Under the pieces are notes generated by a model. That model had not been told where the DNA came from, searched no databases, and worked only from the letters and a program-made list of their open reading frames with translations. DNA of 64,000 nt from Candidatus Bathyarchaeota archaeon (GTDB taxonomy: Archaea > Thermoproteota > Bathyarchaeia > Bathyarchaeales > Bathycorpusculaceae). The stretch covers positions 124,001 through 188,000 of the forward strand of contig JAOZHY010000009.1 of assembly GCA_026014595.1 (NCBI GenBank). The letters are read 5' to 3'. Positions 17,249 through 25,602 of the stretch are shown here, piece after piece. The position numbers and the translations under genes were made by a program. Position 1 is the stretch's first letter; every line of letters begins with the position of its first letter.

Positions 17249-17992
17249 CTAGAACTTGGCTGGGGGTATATCGCCTTTCAAGGCGGTACCAGTGGCACCG
17301 TCGATAATAAGCTGATAAGCTTTGCCCTTGTACTCGTACTTGATGAACCATATTGGCGCGTGCAAATAGACCATCTGCTTCACGGTGTAGGTGGTTTGCA
17401 TCTCGACGAGTCTGTCCACATCCTTCTTAAGCAGAAAGCGGTGATGCGCGTCAATCTGCTGCTTGGCAAGTTCCATGGCTTCGTCCCTGTCGATTTCGCT
17501 GTTCAGAACCTTTGCAAAGCCTTCAATTCGGCGGAAGTCGTAGGGAATCTTGCCTTCCAGCGGCACATCGTACTCTCGAGTTGGGAATCCTGCTGCTTCC
17601 CGCGCCAGAACCAGCCAGTTGTACTCCTTCTCAATTTTGCCTTCCTTCACGATGGGCGGCGCTATGCGTTCAAATATCCCCTTGTAGCTGCTTGAGGCTT
17701 CAACGGACACAACCCAGAAGGGCAAGTAAACCAGATTCTTCTCGATAATCTTCGATTTTTTGGCAAGGTCTGGCGGTTTCAGAAAACCTGAACGCATCCA
17801 GTCGCGGATAGACTCTTCAATCTGCTTTTCATCAAACTTGTTCAGCAACAGCGAATGCTCAAAATTGAAGGCTTTCCCTGTTTCGATGACGGTGGTGAAC
17901 CCGCAGTACTTGCAGGTGGCTACTATCTCACCTGGCTGAAATTCGACGGGTGCGCCGCAGTGGGAGCATCGGATTTCCTGAGCCACGACCAT
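17249..17992 (-). CDS. Zinc-ribbon protein of the SPFH operon
   Basis: 247 residues. The N-terminal ribbon is CSHCGAPVEFQPGE/CKYCGF, followed by two repeated beta-rich segments (LVYLPFWVVSVEASSSYKG and VYLHAPIWFIKYEYKGKAY) with the same LPFW / APIW pattern. This doubling suggests an internal duplication. It begins 4 bases after the FAD-dehydrogenase stop, so it is probably co-transcribed with that gene and with the SPFH genes. Confidence 0.75.
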   Translation of the reverse strand: MVVAQEIRCSHCGAPVEFQPGEIVATCKYCGFTTVIETGKAFNFEHSLLLNKFDEKQIEESIRDWMRSGFLKPPDLAKKSKIIEKNLVYLPFWVVSVEASSSYKGIFERIAPPIVKEGKIEKEYNWLVLAREAAGFPTREYDVPLEGKIPYDFRRIEGFAKVLNSEIDRDEAMELAKQQIDAHHRFLLKKDVDRLVEMQTTYTVKQMVYLHAPIWFIKYEYKGKAYQLIIDGATGTALKGDIPPAKF

Positions 17993-17996
17993 GCGT

Positions 17997-19379
17997 TTAT
18001 GCCTTCAGTTTTTCCCTCTTAACTATCTCCCGTGCTACTATGACGCCTGAAGCCGAGGCCTGGACTAAGCCTCGGGTGACGCCTGCGCCGTCGCCGATGG
18101 TGAACAGGTTTTGGATTTTGGTTTCCAAAACGTTGTTCAGCTGCAGGTGGGAGGAGTAGAATTTCACTTCGATGCCGTAGAGCAACGTGTCTCTGGAATG
18201 GATTCCAGGCGCAATCACGTCCAGGGCTTGAAGCATCTCTCTTATGTCAGACAGGTAGCGGTAAGGCAACACGAAACTGAGGTCACCTGGCGTGGCGTTC
18301 TTCAACGTGGGCTCGACCACGCTGCGGGCGAGACGTTCAGGCGTGGAGCGCCTTCCAGAAACCAAGTCGCCTAAGCGCTGCACCATGACGCCGCCGCTCA
18401 GGAGGTTTGAGAGTCGAGCAACGTATTTTCCGTAAGCGATGGGTTCCTTGAAGGGTTCGGTGAACGAGGTGCTGACGAGGATGGCGAAGTTGGTGTTCTC
18501 GGTTTTCCGCTCCGCGTAACTCTGCCCATTCACGGTTAGGACGCCATCGTAAGATTCGGTGGTGACCTCGCCGTATGGTGAAACGCAGAAGGTTCGCACT
18601 TGGTCATCAAAAAGCTTCGAATAATAGACAAGCTTCGGCTCGTAAAGCGCCGTGGTTAGCTCTTCCATGACTGAGGCTAAAACTTCAACTCTCACGCCCA
18701 CGTCAACGGGGTTGTTCACGGTTCTTAAGCCGCGGACTTGTGCTTCGGTTTGAAGCCACTCAGCCCCGCTTCTGCCTGGCGCGACTATCACATATTTGCC
18801 GTAGATTTTTTCTCCTTTTACGGTCTCAACGCCCTTGACCGTGTGATTCTCAATTATGAGTCCCTTAACGTCCGTTCTGGGCTGAAACGTGATTTTGCTG
18901 TTAAGCTCTTTCCGCATCCTGCGGAGAGTGTCAGCGCATTTCTCGGTGCCCATGTGGCGGACCTCTTGCCTGATAAGCTTCAGCCCAGCAAGTGAAGCCT
19001 TGCGCTCGATTTCATCCACTTTTTCGACGTCTCCGCCGTAGACCTGCTCGCTTGCACCGTACTTCAGGTAAACGTTGTCAACGTAGCTGACGAGTGCGCG
19101 GAGTTCTTTTTCTGAAACGTACTGGTTGAGCCAGCCGCCCACCTCCGTGGACAAGGTAAGTTTGCCGTCACTATAAGCGCCTGCCCCGCCCCAGCCTGAG
19201 AGAACCGAACACGGTTCGCAGTGGTGGCATTCGAAGCCGCGGCTTGAGGGGCACTTGCGCTGGTCTATGTCTGGGCCTCTGTCGAGAATGAGGATGTTGA
19301 GGTTGTTTTTTTCTGTTAGCTCCAGTGCTGAAAAAATTCCTGCTGGACCCGCACCGACTATGATTACGTCGTACTTCAA
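17997..19379 (-). CDS. FAD-dependent dehydrogenase (COG2509-like)
   Basis: 460 residues. The Rossmann start VIIVGAGPAGIFSALEL binds FAD. A cysteine-rich insert (RKCPSSRGFECHHCEPC) and GGAGAYSDGKLTLSTEVGG match the uncharacterised COG2509 family, as does the C-terminal IGDGAGVTRGLVQASASG that completes the FAD site. The substrate is unknown. It is the first gene of the minus-strand run leading into the zinc-ribbon and SPFH genes. Confidence 0.88.
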   Translation of the reverse strand: MKYDVIIVGAGPAGIFSALELTEKNNLNILILDRGPDIDQRKCPSSRGFECHHCEPCSVLSGWGGAGAYSDGKLTLSTEVGGWLNQYVSEKELRALVSYVDNVYLKYGASEQVYGGDVEKVDEIERKASLAGLKLIRQEVRHMGTEKCADTLRRMRKELNSKITFQPRTDVKGLIIENHTVKGVETVKGEKIYGKYVIVAPGRSGAEWLQTEAQVRGLRTVNNPVDVGVRVEVLASVMEELTTALYEPKLVYYSKLFDDQVRTFCVSPYGEVTTESYDGVLTVNGQSYAERKTENTNFAILVSTSFTEPFKEPIAYGKYVARLSNLLSGGVMVQRLGDLVSGRRSTPERLARSVVEPTLKNATPGDLSFVLPYRYLSDIREMLQALDVIAPGIHSRDTLLYGIEVKFYSSHLQLNNVLETKIQNLFTIGDGAGVTRGLVQASASGVIVAREIVKREKLKA

Positions 19380-19487
19380 GGGGCATTATCTCCCGGGAAC
19401 CCAGAGTTAGATGTAGCCACTAGGATATATTTTTAGCGAAAACCGTAAGTGAAGATGCATACCGTTTTAATAGAAAAGCGGACGACG

Positions 19488-19829
19488 TCACTCCCGAGCG
19501 TATGGTATGAGGCAGAGGAACCGGAGAAGCTTTTGTCCAGTGTTCTTGAACTGGTGCTGCTCGTTTGCTGGAACAAAAACGGCGTCACCAGCGCTGAACG
19601 CTGTGGCTTTTGCGCCGTCGAAAAGTTGTCCTTCGCCTTCGAGTATGAAGACTTCGTGTTCCCAAGGGTGCGTGTGGAGGGGGCTGTGTCCGCTGGGCTC
19701 CATTTCGAAGAGGCGCATGGCAAAGTTTCCTGCTCCGATTTCCTTGGTGATGAGCCAGCGTATCGTTGTTTTTGTGGCGCCGCCTTCGGCATCTTGGGCT
19801 TTCACGGTGTCGTAGTGGAATATCTTCAT
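19488..19829 (-). CDS. Single-domain cupin protein
   Basis: 113 residues forming one cupin barrel. The metal-binding pattern is complete: HTHPWEHEVFILEGEG (His, His, Glu) and PANEQHQF (His). Substrate unknown; proteins of this size are often small isomerases or sensors. It is divergent from the PadR regulator; the 116-base space between them holds a palindrome. Confidence 0.85.
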   Translation of the reverse strand: MKIFHYDTVKAQDAEGGATKTTIRWLITKEIGAGNFAMRLFEMEPSGHSPLHTHPWEHEVFILEGEGQLFDGAKATAFSAGDAVFVPANEQHQFKNTGQKLLRFLCLIPYARE

Positions 19830-19895
19830 GTTTTAGCCTCGGTAGTGTTATTCTGGTGCAGGGTTTTAAGGTGAACGGTGCCACGCGTCTTTTAA

Positions 19896-19905
19896 AGATA
19901 TATCT
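19896..19905. promoter_or_regulatory. Palindrome AGATATATCT in the cupin/padR divergent promoter
   Basis: A perfect 10-base palindrome, extended by TTTT on the left and AAAA on the right with 2-base gaps, lies just upstream of the padR TATA box (TTTAAAT, 19914-19920) and of the cupin start. Position and symmetry suit an operator, perhaps for the adjacent PadR protein. Its AT-rich nature makes chance possible. Confidence 0.4.
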
Positions 19906-19945
19906 CAAAAACATTTAAATCCCCGCCGAACCAGAAATACCCGTA

Positions 19946-20410
19946 ATGCCAACCGAAAACATAGACGAACTCATCTCAGACTTCTCCCGCTTCTACATAC
20001 TCACCATACTCTACGAAGGACCCGCCCACGGCTACCAAATAATCAACCGCTTCAAAAAACGCGTCAAAAAAGAAGTCAGCCCAAGCCTCGTCTACCCCTT
20101 CCTCCAGCAACTGGAAGAAAGGGGCTTAGTGAAGCACACCGTCAAGCCCGTGGGCGAGAAACAACGCAAAATCTTCGAACTCACCGCCGAGGGCAGGGAA
20201 CTCTGCACGGAACTCTTCAAACGCTTCGCCGAACTCGTCTCCATCGCCATCGAACCCAGCCTCTACATCTGCGCCCACTGCGGCTGCAAAGTCTACGAAG
20301 GCGCTTACCGAGAGGCCATCGACGGCAAAGAACTCGCGTTCTGCTGCATGCACTGCGCCCGCTCCTACAAAGAAACGAAAAAACTCGCCAAGAAAACCGC
20401 AGAAACTTGA
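19946..20410 (+). CDS. PadR-family regulator with a C-terminal metal-binding domain
   Basis: Residues 1-95 form a PadR winged helix (FYILTILYEGPAHGYQI, SPSLVYPFLQQLEERGLV). Residues 110-145 carry four or more cysteines (CAHCGCKVYEG and CCMHCARSYKE), resembling a TRASH/zinc-ribbon metal sensor. The combination suggests metal-dependent repression. A TATA box 26 bases upstream of the ATG indicates a leaderless message. The gene is read away from the cupin, which may be its target. Confidence 0.85.
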   Translation: MPTENIDELISDFSRFYILTILYEGPAHGYQIINRFKKRVKKEVSPSLVYPFLQQLEERGLVKHTVKPVGEKQRKIFELTAEGRELCTELFKRFAELVSIAIEPSLYICAHCGCKVYEGAYREAIDGKELAFCCMHCARSYKETKKLAKKTAET

Positions 20411-20459
20411 AATTAATCCATCAGTTTGTTTTAACGTCTTCCTGCAGTAGCTTGCTTTC

Positions 20460-20499
20460 ACGAGTTAGCAAGTAAGGGCACGAACTCGTTTTCTTTTTG
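20460..20499 (+). terminator. Stem-loop plus T-run after padR
   Basis: ACGAGTT (20460-20466) pairs with AACTCGT (20483-20489) and is followed directly by TTTCTTTTT. This is the best terminator-like structure in the 200 bases between padR and the antiporter. Confidence 0.5.
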
Positions 20500-20609
20500 A
20501 TTTATATCGGAACATACGATAGATTCTTTTCCTGAAAAACTTAACTTAAGGCATGAAAAAGACAGTTTTTATTAAATCAGTTTAAATACCTAAACTTTTC
20601 TGTGGCTCA

Positions 20610-21896
20610 ATGAAAAAGGTGGGGCTGTCTATGGCACTAGATACAGTACTCAGGGCAATCATTACAATTTGCATTCTGGTTTTTTCAGCTAAGGTTCTGG
20701 GTGAAATTTTTAGTTGGCACAAGATTCCAGCAGTTCTTGGTGAATTGCTTGCAGGAATTATCCTTGGGCCATATGCTTTAGGCTCAGTTCTAGTCATAAA
20801 TGGTTCACCTCTAATGGAAATAAACGAAATAGTCCGCGCCTTTGGGGAAATAGGCGGCATACTAATTCTGTTTGTTGCAGGTTTAGAAATGACTTTCAGA
20901 GATTTCTGGAAAGTTGGCATAGGCAGCTTCGCAGTTGCAGTAGTAGGCGTAATAATTCCTTTTACAATGGGATATGCCATCTCGATGACATTTGGTTTAA
21001 ACATAATAACATGCTTAGTTGTAGGCGCCGCCCTTGTCGCAACAAGCACCTCAATCACCGCGCTTGTCCTGCAGGAGCTAAATAAAACGCAAAGTGTAGA
21101 GTCAAAAATGATGGTTAGCGCCGCCGTGGTTGACGATGTTTTAGGACTTGCAATTCTTGGTGTCGTCGTATCATTCATAACTAACAGTGCTTCCTTGAGC
21201 ATCTTCAACATCCTTTGGGTAGTCATAACAGCCTTAATCATCTGGCTAGCCATGGCAGCATTTGACGCATTTATTCTACCAAAAGTAATTGACCTTACCT
21301 CAAAAGGTTCAGAAGCCACAATGGAAGCCGCAGCCACTGCATCATGTTTCGGCGCCTCCGCGTTGGCAGCGGTGCTTGGATTATCACCTATTGTAGGCGC
21401 TTTTGCGGCGGGAATGGCAGTTGCTAACTCCAAAGCTATCGAGAAAATACGTGAATATGTCAAGAAAATAAGCATTATTTTCTCGCCAGTTTTCTTTGGT
21501 CTTGCAGGGGCGCAGCTTGATCTCCGAAGCTTCATCAACACTGACTGGTTCTTCTACGTCTTCTTAATCGTGATTGTTATAATAGCTGTTCTGAGCAAAA
21601 TAATTGGATGCGGTTTACCAGCAGCTTTCTTTTTAAAAGACCGTCTTAAGGGACTCAGAGTGGGTATAGGAATGATTTCTCGAGGTGAAGTAGGCTTGAT
21701 CGTTGCTGGAGTTGCCATTTCGGCGGGAGCCATTAGTCAAAGTATTTATGCTGCGATTTTAGGGATGATTATAGTGACTACCTTTTTAGCGCCTTTGCTG
21801 CTAAGAAAATCCTATGAAAACAAATCTGAAGAAGAAAATCAAGCGCAACCAAACCGAGATACAACCGCTGATTACATACCAACATATCCATTGTAA
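20610..21896 (+). CDS. Cation:proton antiporter (CPA2 family)
   Basis: 428 residues with about 12 membrane segments. The motifs LAGIILGPYALG, VGAALVATSTSITALVLQEL, AAVVDDVLGLAILGVVV (paired acidic residues of the ion site) and GMISRGEVGLIVAGVA are those of the KefB/NapA-type CPA2 exchangers. No regulatory RCK/TrkA domain is attached. TATA TTTAAATA (20580-20587) predicts transcription starting at the ATG (leaderless); an internal ATG at 20631 follows AAGGTGGGG. Base composition is more AT-rich than its left neighbours. Confidence 0.93.
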   Translation: MKKVGLSMALDTVLRAIITICILVFSAKVLGEIFSWHKIPAVLGELLAGIILGPYALGSVLVINGSPLMEINEIVRAFGEIGGILILFVAGLEMTFRDFWKVGIGSFAVAVVGVIIPFTMGYAISMTFGLNIITCLVVGAALVATSTSITALVLQELNKTQSVESKMMVSAAVVDDVLGLAILGVVVSFITNSASLSIFNILWVVITALIIWLAMAAFDAFILPKVIDLTSKGSEATMEAAATASCFGASALAAVLGLSPIVGAFAAGMAVANSKAIEKIREYVKKISIIFSPVFFGLAGAQLDLRSFINTDWFFYVFLIVIVIIAVLSKIIGCGLPAAFFLKDRLKGLRVGIGMISRGEVGLIVAGVAISAGAISQSIYAAILGMIIVTTFLAPLLLRKSYENKSEEENQAQPNRDTTADYIPTYPL

Positions 21897-21970
21897 AGCA
21901 AAAGAACTATCTGAATTAAAATCTGGCAGATAAGTTACCTTTCTTCAAAAGATCTTTTCTCGTGCAAGCT

Positions 21971-22083
21971 TGCAAACTGTCAAATTGGGATTTGAATGCA
22001 TTGCAGAAATAGATGGAGCCAGAGTGTTCAGGAAGCGAAAGTAGTCTTATATGCTCCCAGTTAATCTTTTATGGCTTCTATGA
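21971..22083 (+). repeat. Left attachment-type direct repeat with integrase-tail remnant
   Basis: Contains GCAGAAATAGATGGAGCC, then AGGAAGCGAAAGTAG (the integrase C-terminus and stop, frame broken by a one-base gap upstream), then TCTTATATGCTCCCAGTTAATC and TTTTATGGCTTCTATGA, which on the minus strand encodes ...IEAIKD-stop of UPF0147. It is identical to the right repeat over the last 54 bases. No UPF0147 gene body lies beside it, so it is the orphan copy. Confidence 0.85.
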
Positions 22084-22612
22084 AAACTACGTGGTGAAGT
22101 CTCCCGCACAACCCCCTTTTTCTAAGGCTCCTTGCTGGAAAGCTGTTTTGAAGAGGCGAATTTGATGGTTGAAAAAGCTGTTAAATTCCCCCCGTTATGG
22201 TAGAACATAAAAAGATTAAATCAGGTATACCGCAGCAAGGAATTGCAACGGTACTATGCAGAAACTATATTTTCATCGAATATTTTGCACAACGTAAATG
22301 CTCTTTTTTATCTTTATACTTGTAAACTGGGGTTGCTTGGATTTGAACCATAATCGCGTTATGATTTCATCCGAACTTCATTTTTTTACTCCAACGGATG
22401 GTAATTTCGCTTGGTTTCACAATTTTGGCGATTCAGCACTAAAACCGCAAGTAGCGATCATTCCGCTTTGTTTCTTTCTAAGCGCGCGGCTCGCCAAGAC
22501 TCTGGCTCATAAGCTAATCTGGTGGCCTACTTGTATGATCTGATGAATAGCTTTCCCCAAACCTCATTTTGTCCGAAGAGCACCTAACTTTTATTGAACT
22601 CATTGTTCACAT
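22084..22612. other. Non-coding stretch inside the left island end
   Basis: No convincing gene. It contains a partial copy of the dispersed-repeat core (22251-22270, minus strand: ATATAGTTTCTGCATAGTAC) and a fragment near 22335-22365 whose minus strand reads like the 3' half of a tRNA (GGTTCAAATCC). That fragment lacks a matching acceptor 5' strand. The ORF at 22298-22543 has no protein-like features. Confidence 0.45.
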
Positions 22613-23839
22613 TTATTTGGGTTTATATCTCAAGATAGCGGCTATTCCTCCTAAAGCCGTGAGTTGCGCTTTTTCATCTGACTCCGTAGATATGACTTCA
22701 ACCCTCGCGTCTGTCTGCGAAGCTGCATCCTCCAAGACATCCACTATATCTTTTTCCTCTACCTCATACTCGTGGGAATTGCATCTCTCGCAAGGATTAG
22801 ACAGCATTTTCCGAATTGTTTGTGTTTTCTCCTTTTTGTCTACAATCTCTGTTTTCCGGAGTCCACATTTTTTGCACATTGCACCAATTTCAATTAGGTT
22901 TGTACTGTCTGTGATTATGACAAGCTCGACTTCCTCATTCCTAAGTGCGTTTAAAACTGGATATAGCCCATAGATAGCCAAGCCGTCTTGCTTGGCTAAT
23001 TCTGCCAGAAGTCGGTGAGCAACCATTTTCTCCTCGGGTGCACACATGTTGCTTATGGCTTCGGAAGATTTTTCAAGTATCTCCTTCACTCCTTCTTTAC
23101 CGACAGATTGCGTATCAACCGTGCTCAGAATGGCGTTCTGGAGCTCATAATGTAGGTAATTACCCTTCAAGAAATCGTTCTTCGTAGATCCTGGTCCTCC
23201 CACTATCATCGCGATTATTCTGTGATCCTCAAGAAACGCCTTTGTAGCATGCTCGGCGATCCTGTGGAAAAAGTATGTAAGCTCCATGTCACGTTCTCTT
23301 TCGTAACGTCTTTGACTCTGCCCACCCTTTCCTGATTTTCCAGGAATCCCAGAAGTGATATCTTTTATAAATTCAAGGCGTTCACCGTTAAGTAGACCAA
23401 AGCTAGCCTCTTTTGAGTCCATGGCGACAATTCCCACAACTCTTGGGTTTCGCAGCATCTCCCTCAAAGGCTCTAAATGGAAATGGTCATCAACCTCGTA
23501 GAGATAGGTGGCAACAGGTTCTGGTGGAACTATTTCTTCGACAGAAGCAACTTCGCCTTTCTGATCGTTTACGGCGAAAGTCCCTGCAAATAGGGCTAAG
23601 CCATTTTCCGAGATTTCCTTTTTCAGTTTCAGGTGTTGAAGTAAATTCTTAAAAGCATCTTGAAAACGATCCTGAACGCTTTCGTGGTTCATGGTAGCAT
23701 ATTTAGACTGATTTTTTAGGGTGGTGATTATTTGATCAGGTGATGAGTTTGGGGGTATGTAGAGAGATATGAACTCCTTTCCTACTCCTTCTTTGTCGGA
23801 GAGCCAAGCTATCATCTTCCTTAGTCTGTGTTGTTTCAC
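22613..23839 (-). CDS. aRF1-like release factor paralogue with degenerate stop-reading motifs
   Basis: Overall layout is that of archaeal/eukaryotic RF1: N domain (VKQHRLRKMIAWLSDKEG), M domain with the peptidyl-transfer motif GKGGQSQRRYER, and a C domain with a four-cysteine ribbon (CKKCG, CERC) ending GGIAAILRY. The GGQ is intact, but the codon-reading NIKS motif is NHES (ATMNHESV) and YxCxxxF reads YLYEVDDHF with two extra residues. It should therefore release peptides without normal stop reading, for instance as a rescue factor. I choose GTG 23839 because TATA-like ATATATTTA lies about 27 bases upstream of the predicted start; the track frame extends to 23908. Confidence 0.82.
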   Translation of the reverse strand: MKQHRLRKMIAWLSDKEGVGKEFISLYIPPNSSPDQIITTLKNQSKYATMNHESVQDRFQDAFKNLLQHLKLKKEISENGLALFAGTFAVNDQKGEVASVEEIVPPEPVATYLYEVDDHFHLEPLREMLRNPRVVGIVAMDSKEASFGLLNGERLEFIKDITSGIPGKSGKGGQSQRRYERERDMELTYFFHRIAEHATKAFLEDHRIIAMIVGGPGSTKNDFLKGNYLHYELQNAILSTVDTQSVGKEGVKEILEKSSEAISNMCAPEEKMVAHRLLAELAKQDGLAIYGLYPVLNALRNEEVELVIITDSTNLIEIGAMCKKCGLRKTEIVDKKEKTQTIRKMLSNPCERCNSHEYEVEEKDIVDVLEDAASQTDARVEVISTESDEKAQLTALGGIAAILRYKPK

Positions 23840-23919
23840 GGAATTACTGGTTCCCGTTTGACAGGCGTAAATATATGTTGCTTTTTCAGAACCCAAATTT
23901 GGCACCACAGGGTAGGGTT

Positions 23920-24147
23920 ATGTTAGAGACTGATTTATTAGTTTCGTCAGAAATTAAACGCGCGAAAGGCTATAAAAAAGAACAACCATCGATTAAGCGA
24001 GCTAAGAAAAGGCTAAACAAGAAATCAGGGAAATCTTCTCCAAGCTCTTATAGTACAGTACCATATTACTTTATCGAACAAACCGATATAGTAGATGAAC
24101 TTAATCGCGAAAAAATAATCAAGCGCGCGCATTTGATAGGTGTGTGA
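23920..24147 (+). CDS. Possible small basic protein
   Basis: About 75 residues if started at ATG 23920. Very lysine-rich in the first half (IKRAKGYKKEQPSIKRAKKRLNKKSGK), then VDELNREKIIKRAHLIGV. It fills the space between the aRF1-like gene and pyruvate kinase and ends 6 bases before the latter. No family recognised. It could be a DNA- or RNA-binding protein or a chance frame. Confidence 0.35.
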   Translation: MLETDLLVSSEIKRAKGYKKEQPSIKRAKKRLNKKSGKSSPSSYSTVPYYFIEQTDIVDELNREKIIKRAHLIGV

Positions 24148-24153
24148 TAGACT

Positions 24154-25206
24154 TTGAACAAAACAAAGATTGTCTGTACCCTTGGACCTGCAAGTTTCTC
24201 ATATGAAGTAATAAAGGATATGCATGAGGCAGGACTTAGCGGAGTCAGAATAAACACTGCATATGGGTCAATGGAACAATACAAGAGGACAATTGAGTGT
24301 GTTAGAGAAATCGGTGAAATCCCGATAATTCTAGACGTTAAAGGACCAGAGATCAGAATAAACGCCAACAGAATGGTTGTGAATAAAGGTGAATTCTTTG
24401 ATGTTGGTTTTGGAGATAAGGAGCCTAGTTTCAATTGGGACTTTTATGATAAGATGGCTGTTGGCGACTTGGTTATAATTGACAACGGTAAAGTGAGAAC
24501 GCAGGTCTTCGAGAAATTTGATAGACAACTGCGACTAAAGGTGATTTCTGAAGGAGAAATCGCAGATGGTAAAGGAGTCAATGTTCCAAACAAGCAGCTC
24601 TCAGTTCCAACGCTTTCGGAGAAGGACAAAGAAATAGTGCACTTTTCCGTAGAACACGACATCGATTACATAGCCCTGTCTTTCACTAGAAACGTTCAAG
24701 ACATAATCAACCTGAAAACTGAAGCTGAAGACTTCAAGGGAGCGATCATTGCTAAAATCGAGAATCCGGAAGGAATCAGCAATTTCAATGAAATTCTCGA
24801 ACACTCAGACGGCATAATGGTTGCCCGAGGAGACATGGGAGTAGAGCTTGAACCCGAAAAGGTTCCAGCGATTCAGAAATCAATAATCAAAGCCTGCAAT
24901 CAAAAAGGCAAGCCAGTGATAACTGCAACTGAAATGCTTGAGTCCATGATGAGTCACCCGTTGCCTACTAGGGCAGAAGTCAGCGACGTAGCTAACGCCA
25001 TACTAGATGGAACCGACGCAACTATGCTTTCAGGAGAAACAGCTGTTGGAAAATATCCTGTAGAATCTGTTGCGATGATGTCGCGAATAGCAGCGGAAGC
25101 AGAAAAAAGCAACGCAAAGCCATGTTGGAGAGGAAAGTTTCGCGAACATATCAGAGACTATAAGCAATGCTGTTCAGAGGATTTGCCGGTCAATGCCGAT
25201 AAGTAA
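24154..25206 (+). CDS. pyk: Pyruvate kinase, catalytic portion (frameshifted gene)
   Basis: Converts PEP and ADP to pyruvate and ATP, the last step of glycolysis. Family motifs are all present: [10 protein letters not shown] at the start, [18 protein letters not shown] (catalytic lysine), [14 protein letters not shown] and [25 protein letters not shown]. The frame ends at 25206 before the C-terminal domain, which continues in the +1 frame at 25193. The shift lies near 25160-25170. The start is TTG 24154. Whether the break is real or a read error cannot be told. Confidence 0.9.
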   Translation: MNKTKIVCTLGPASFSYEVIKDMHEAGLSGVRINTAYGSMEQYKRTIECVREIGEIPIILDVKGPEIRINANRMVVNKGEFFDVGFGDKEPSFNWDFYDKMAVGDLVIIDNGKVRTQVFEKFDRQLRLKVISEGEIADGKGVNVPNKQLSVPTLSEKDKEIVHFSVEHDIDYIALSFTRNVQDIINLKTEAEDFKGAIIAKIENPEGISNFNEILEHSDGIMVARGDMGVELEPEKVPAIQKSIIKACNQKGKPVITATEMLESMMSHPLPTRAEVSDVANAILDGTDATMLSGETAVGKYPVESVAMMSRIAAEAEKSNAKPCWRGKFREHIRDYKQCCSEDLPVNADK

Positions 25207-25519
25207 GGTGGTAACTCTTACAAAATCAGGATACACGGCAAGGATGATCTCTAGATTCAGGATCCCTCAACCCATAATCGCTGTTACACCTGATGATAGA
25301 GTTAAGCGGCAACTGGAGCTTGTATTCGGAGTCTACTCTACTAAGGTTGATTATCGAGAACAAAAAGATCATATTCTCTATATAGCGAACTGTCTGCAAT
25401 CAATAAAATTACTTAACGATGAAGATACAGTGCTTTTCACTGCTGGGTTCAGGACAACGGAAAAGCATGCCAGCAATCTAATTGAAATTCATAAAATTGA
25501 GGAACTGCGGGCTTCATAG
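25193..25519 (+). pseudogene. Pyruvate kinase C-terminal domain, out of frame
   Basis: [20 protein letters not shown] is the typical opening of the pyruvate-kinase C-terminal domain, and the downstream residues (TPDDRVKRQLELVFGV) also fit. Read upstream in the same frame, [15 protein letters not shown] continues the family pattern, which locates the frameshift before it. It is the tail of the preceding gene rather than an independent protein. Confidence 0.85.
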
Positions 25520-25602
25520 GAATCCATGATTAGCGATTGAAAATAGCCAAATTGGATCAGGATAATTATAGTTGGTGCAATAAATTGACATTTTCTACGC
25601 TT

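Noticed and set aside
22320-22420. tRNA-like 3' half on the minus strand (CATAACGCG...GGTTCAAATCC...)
   Set aside because: The T stem does not pair beyond two or three bases, and no acceptor 5' strand (GGGGTTGC or similar) exists upstream on that strand. At most a tRNA remnant.
22298-22543. 81-residue ORF on the plus strand
   Set aside because: No family-like pattern, and it covers the tRNA-like fragment and a repeat core; most likely a chance frame.
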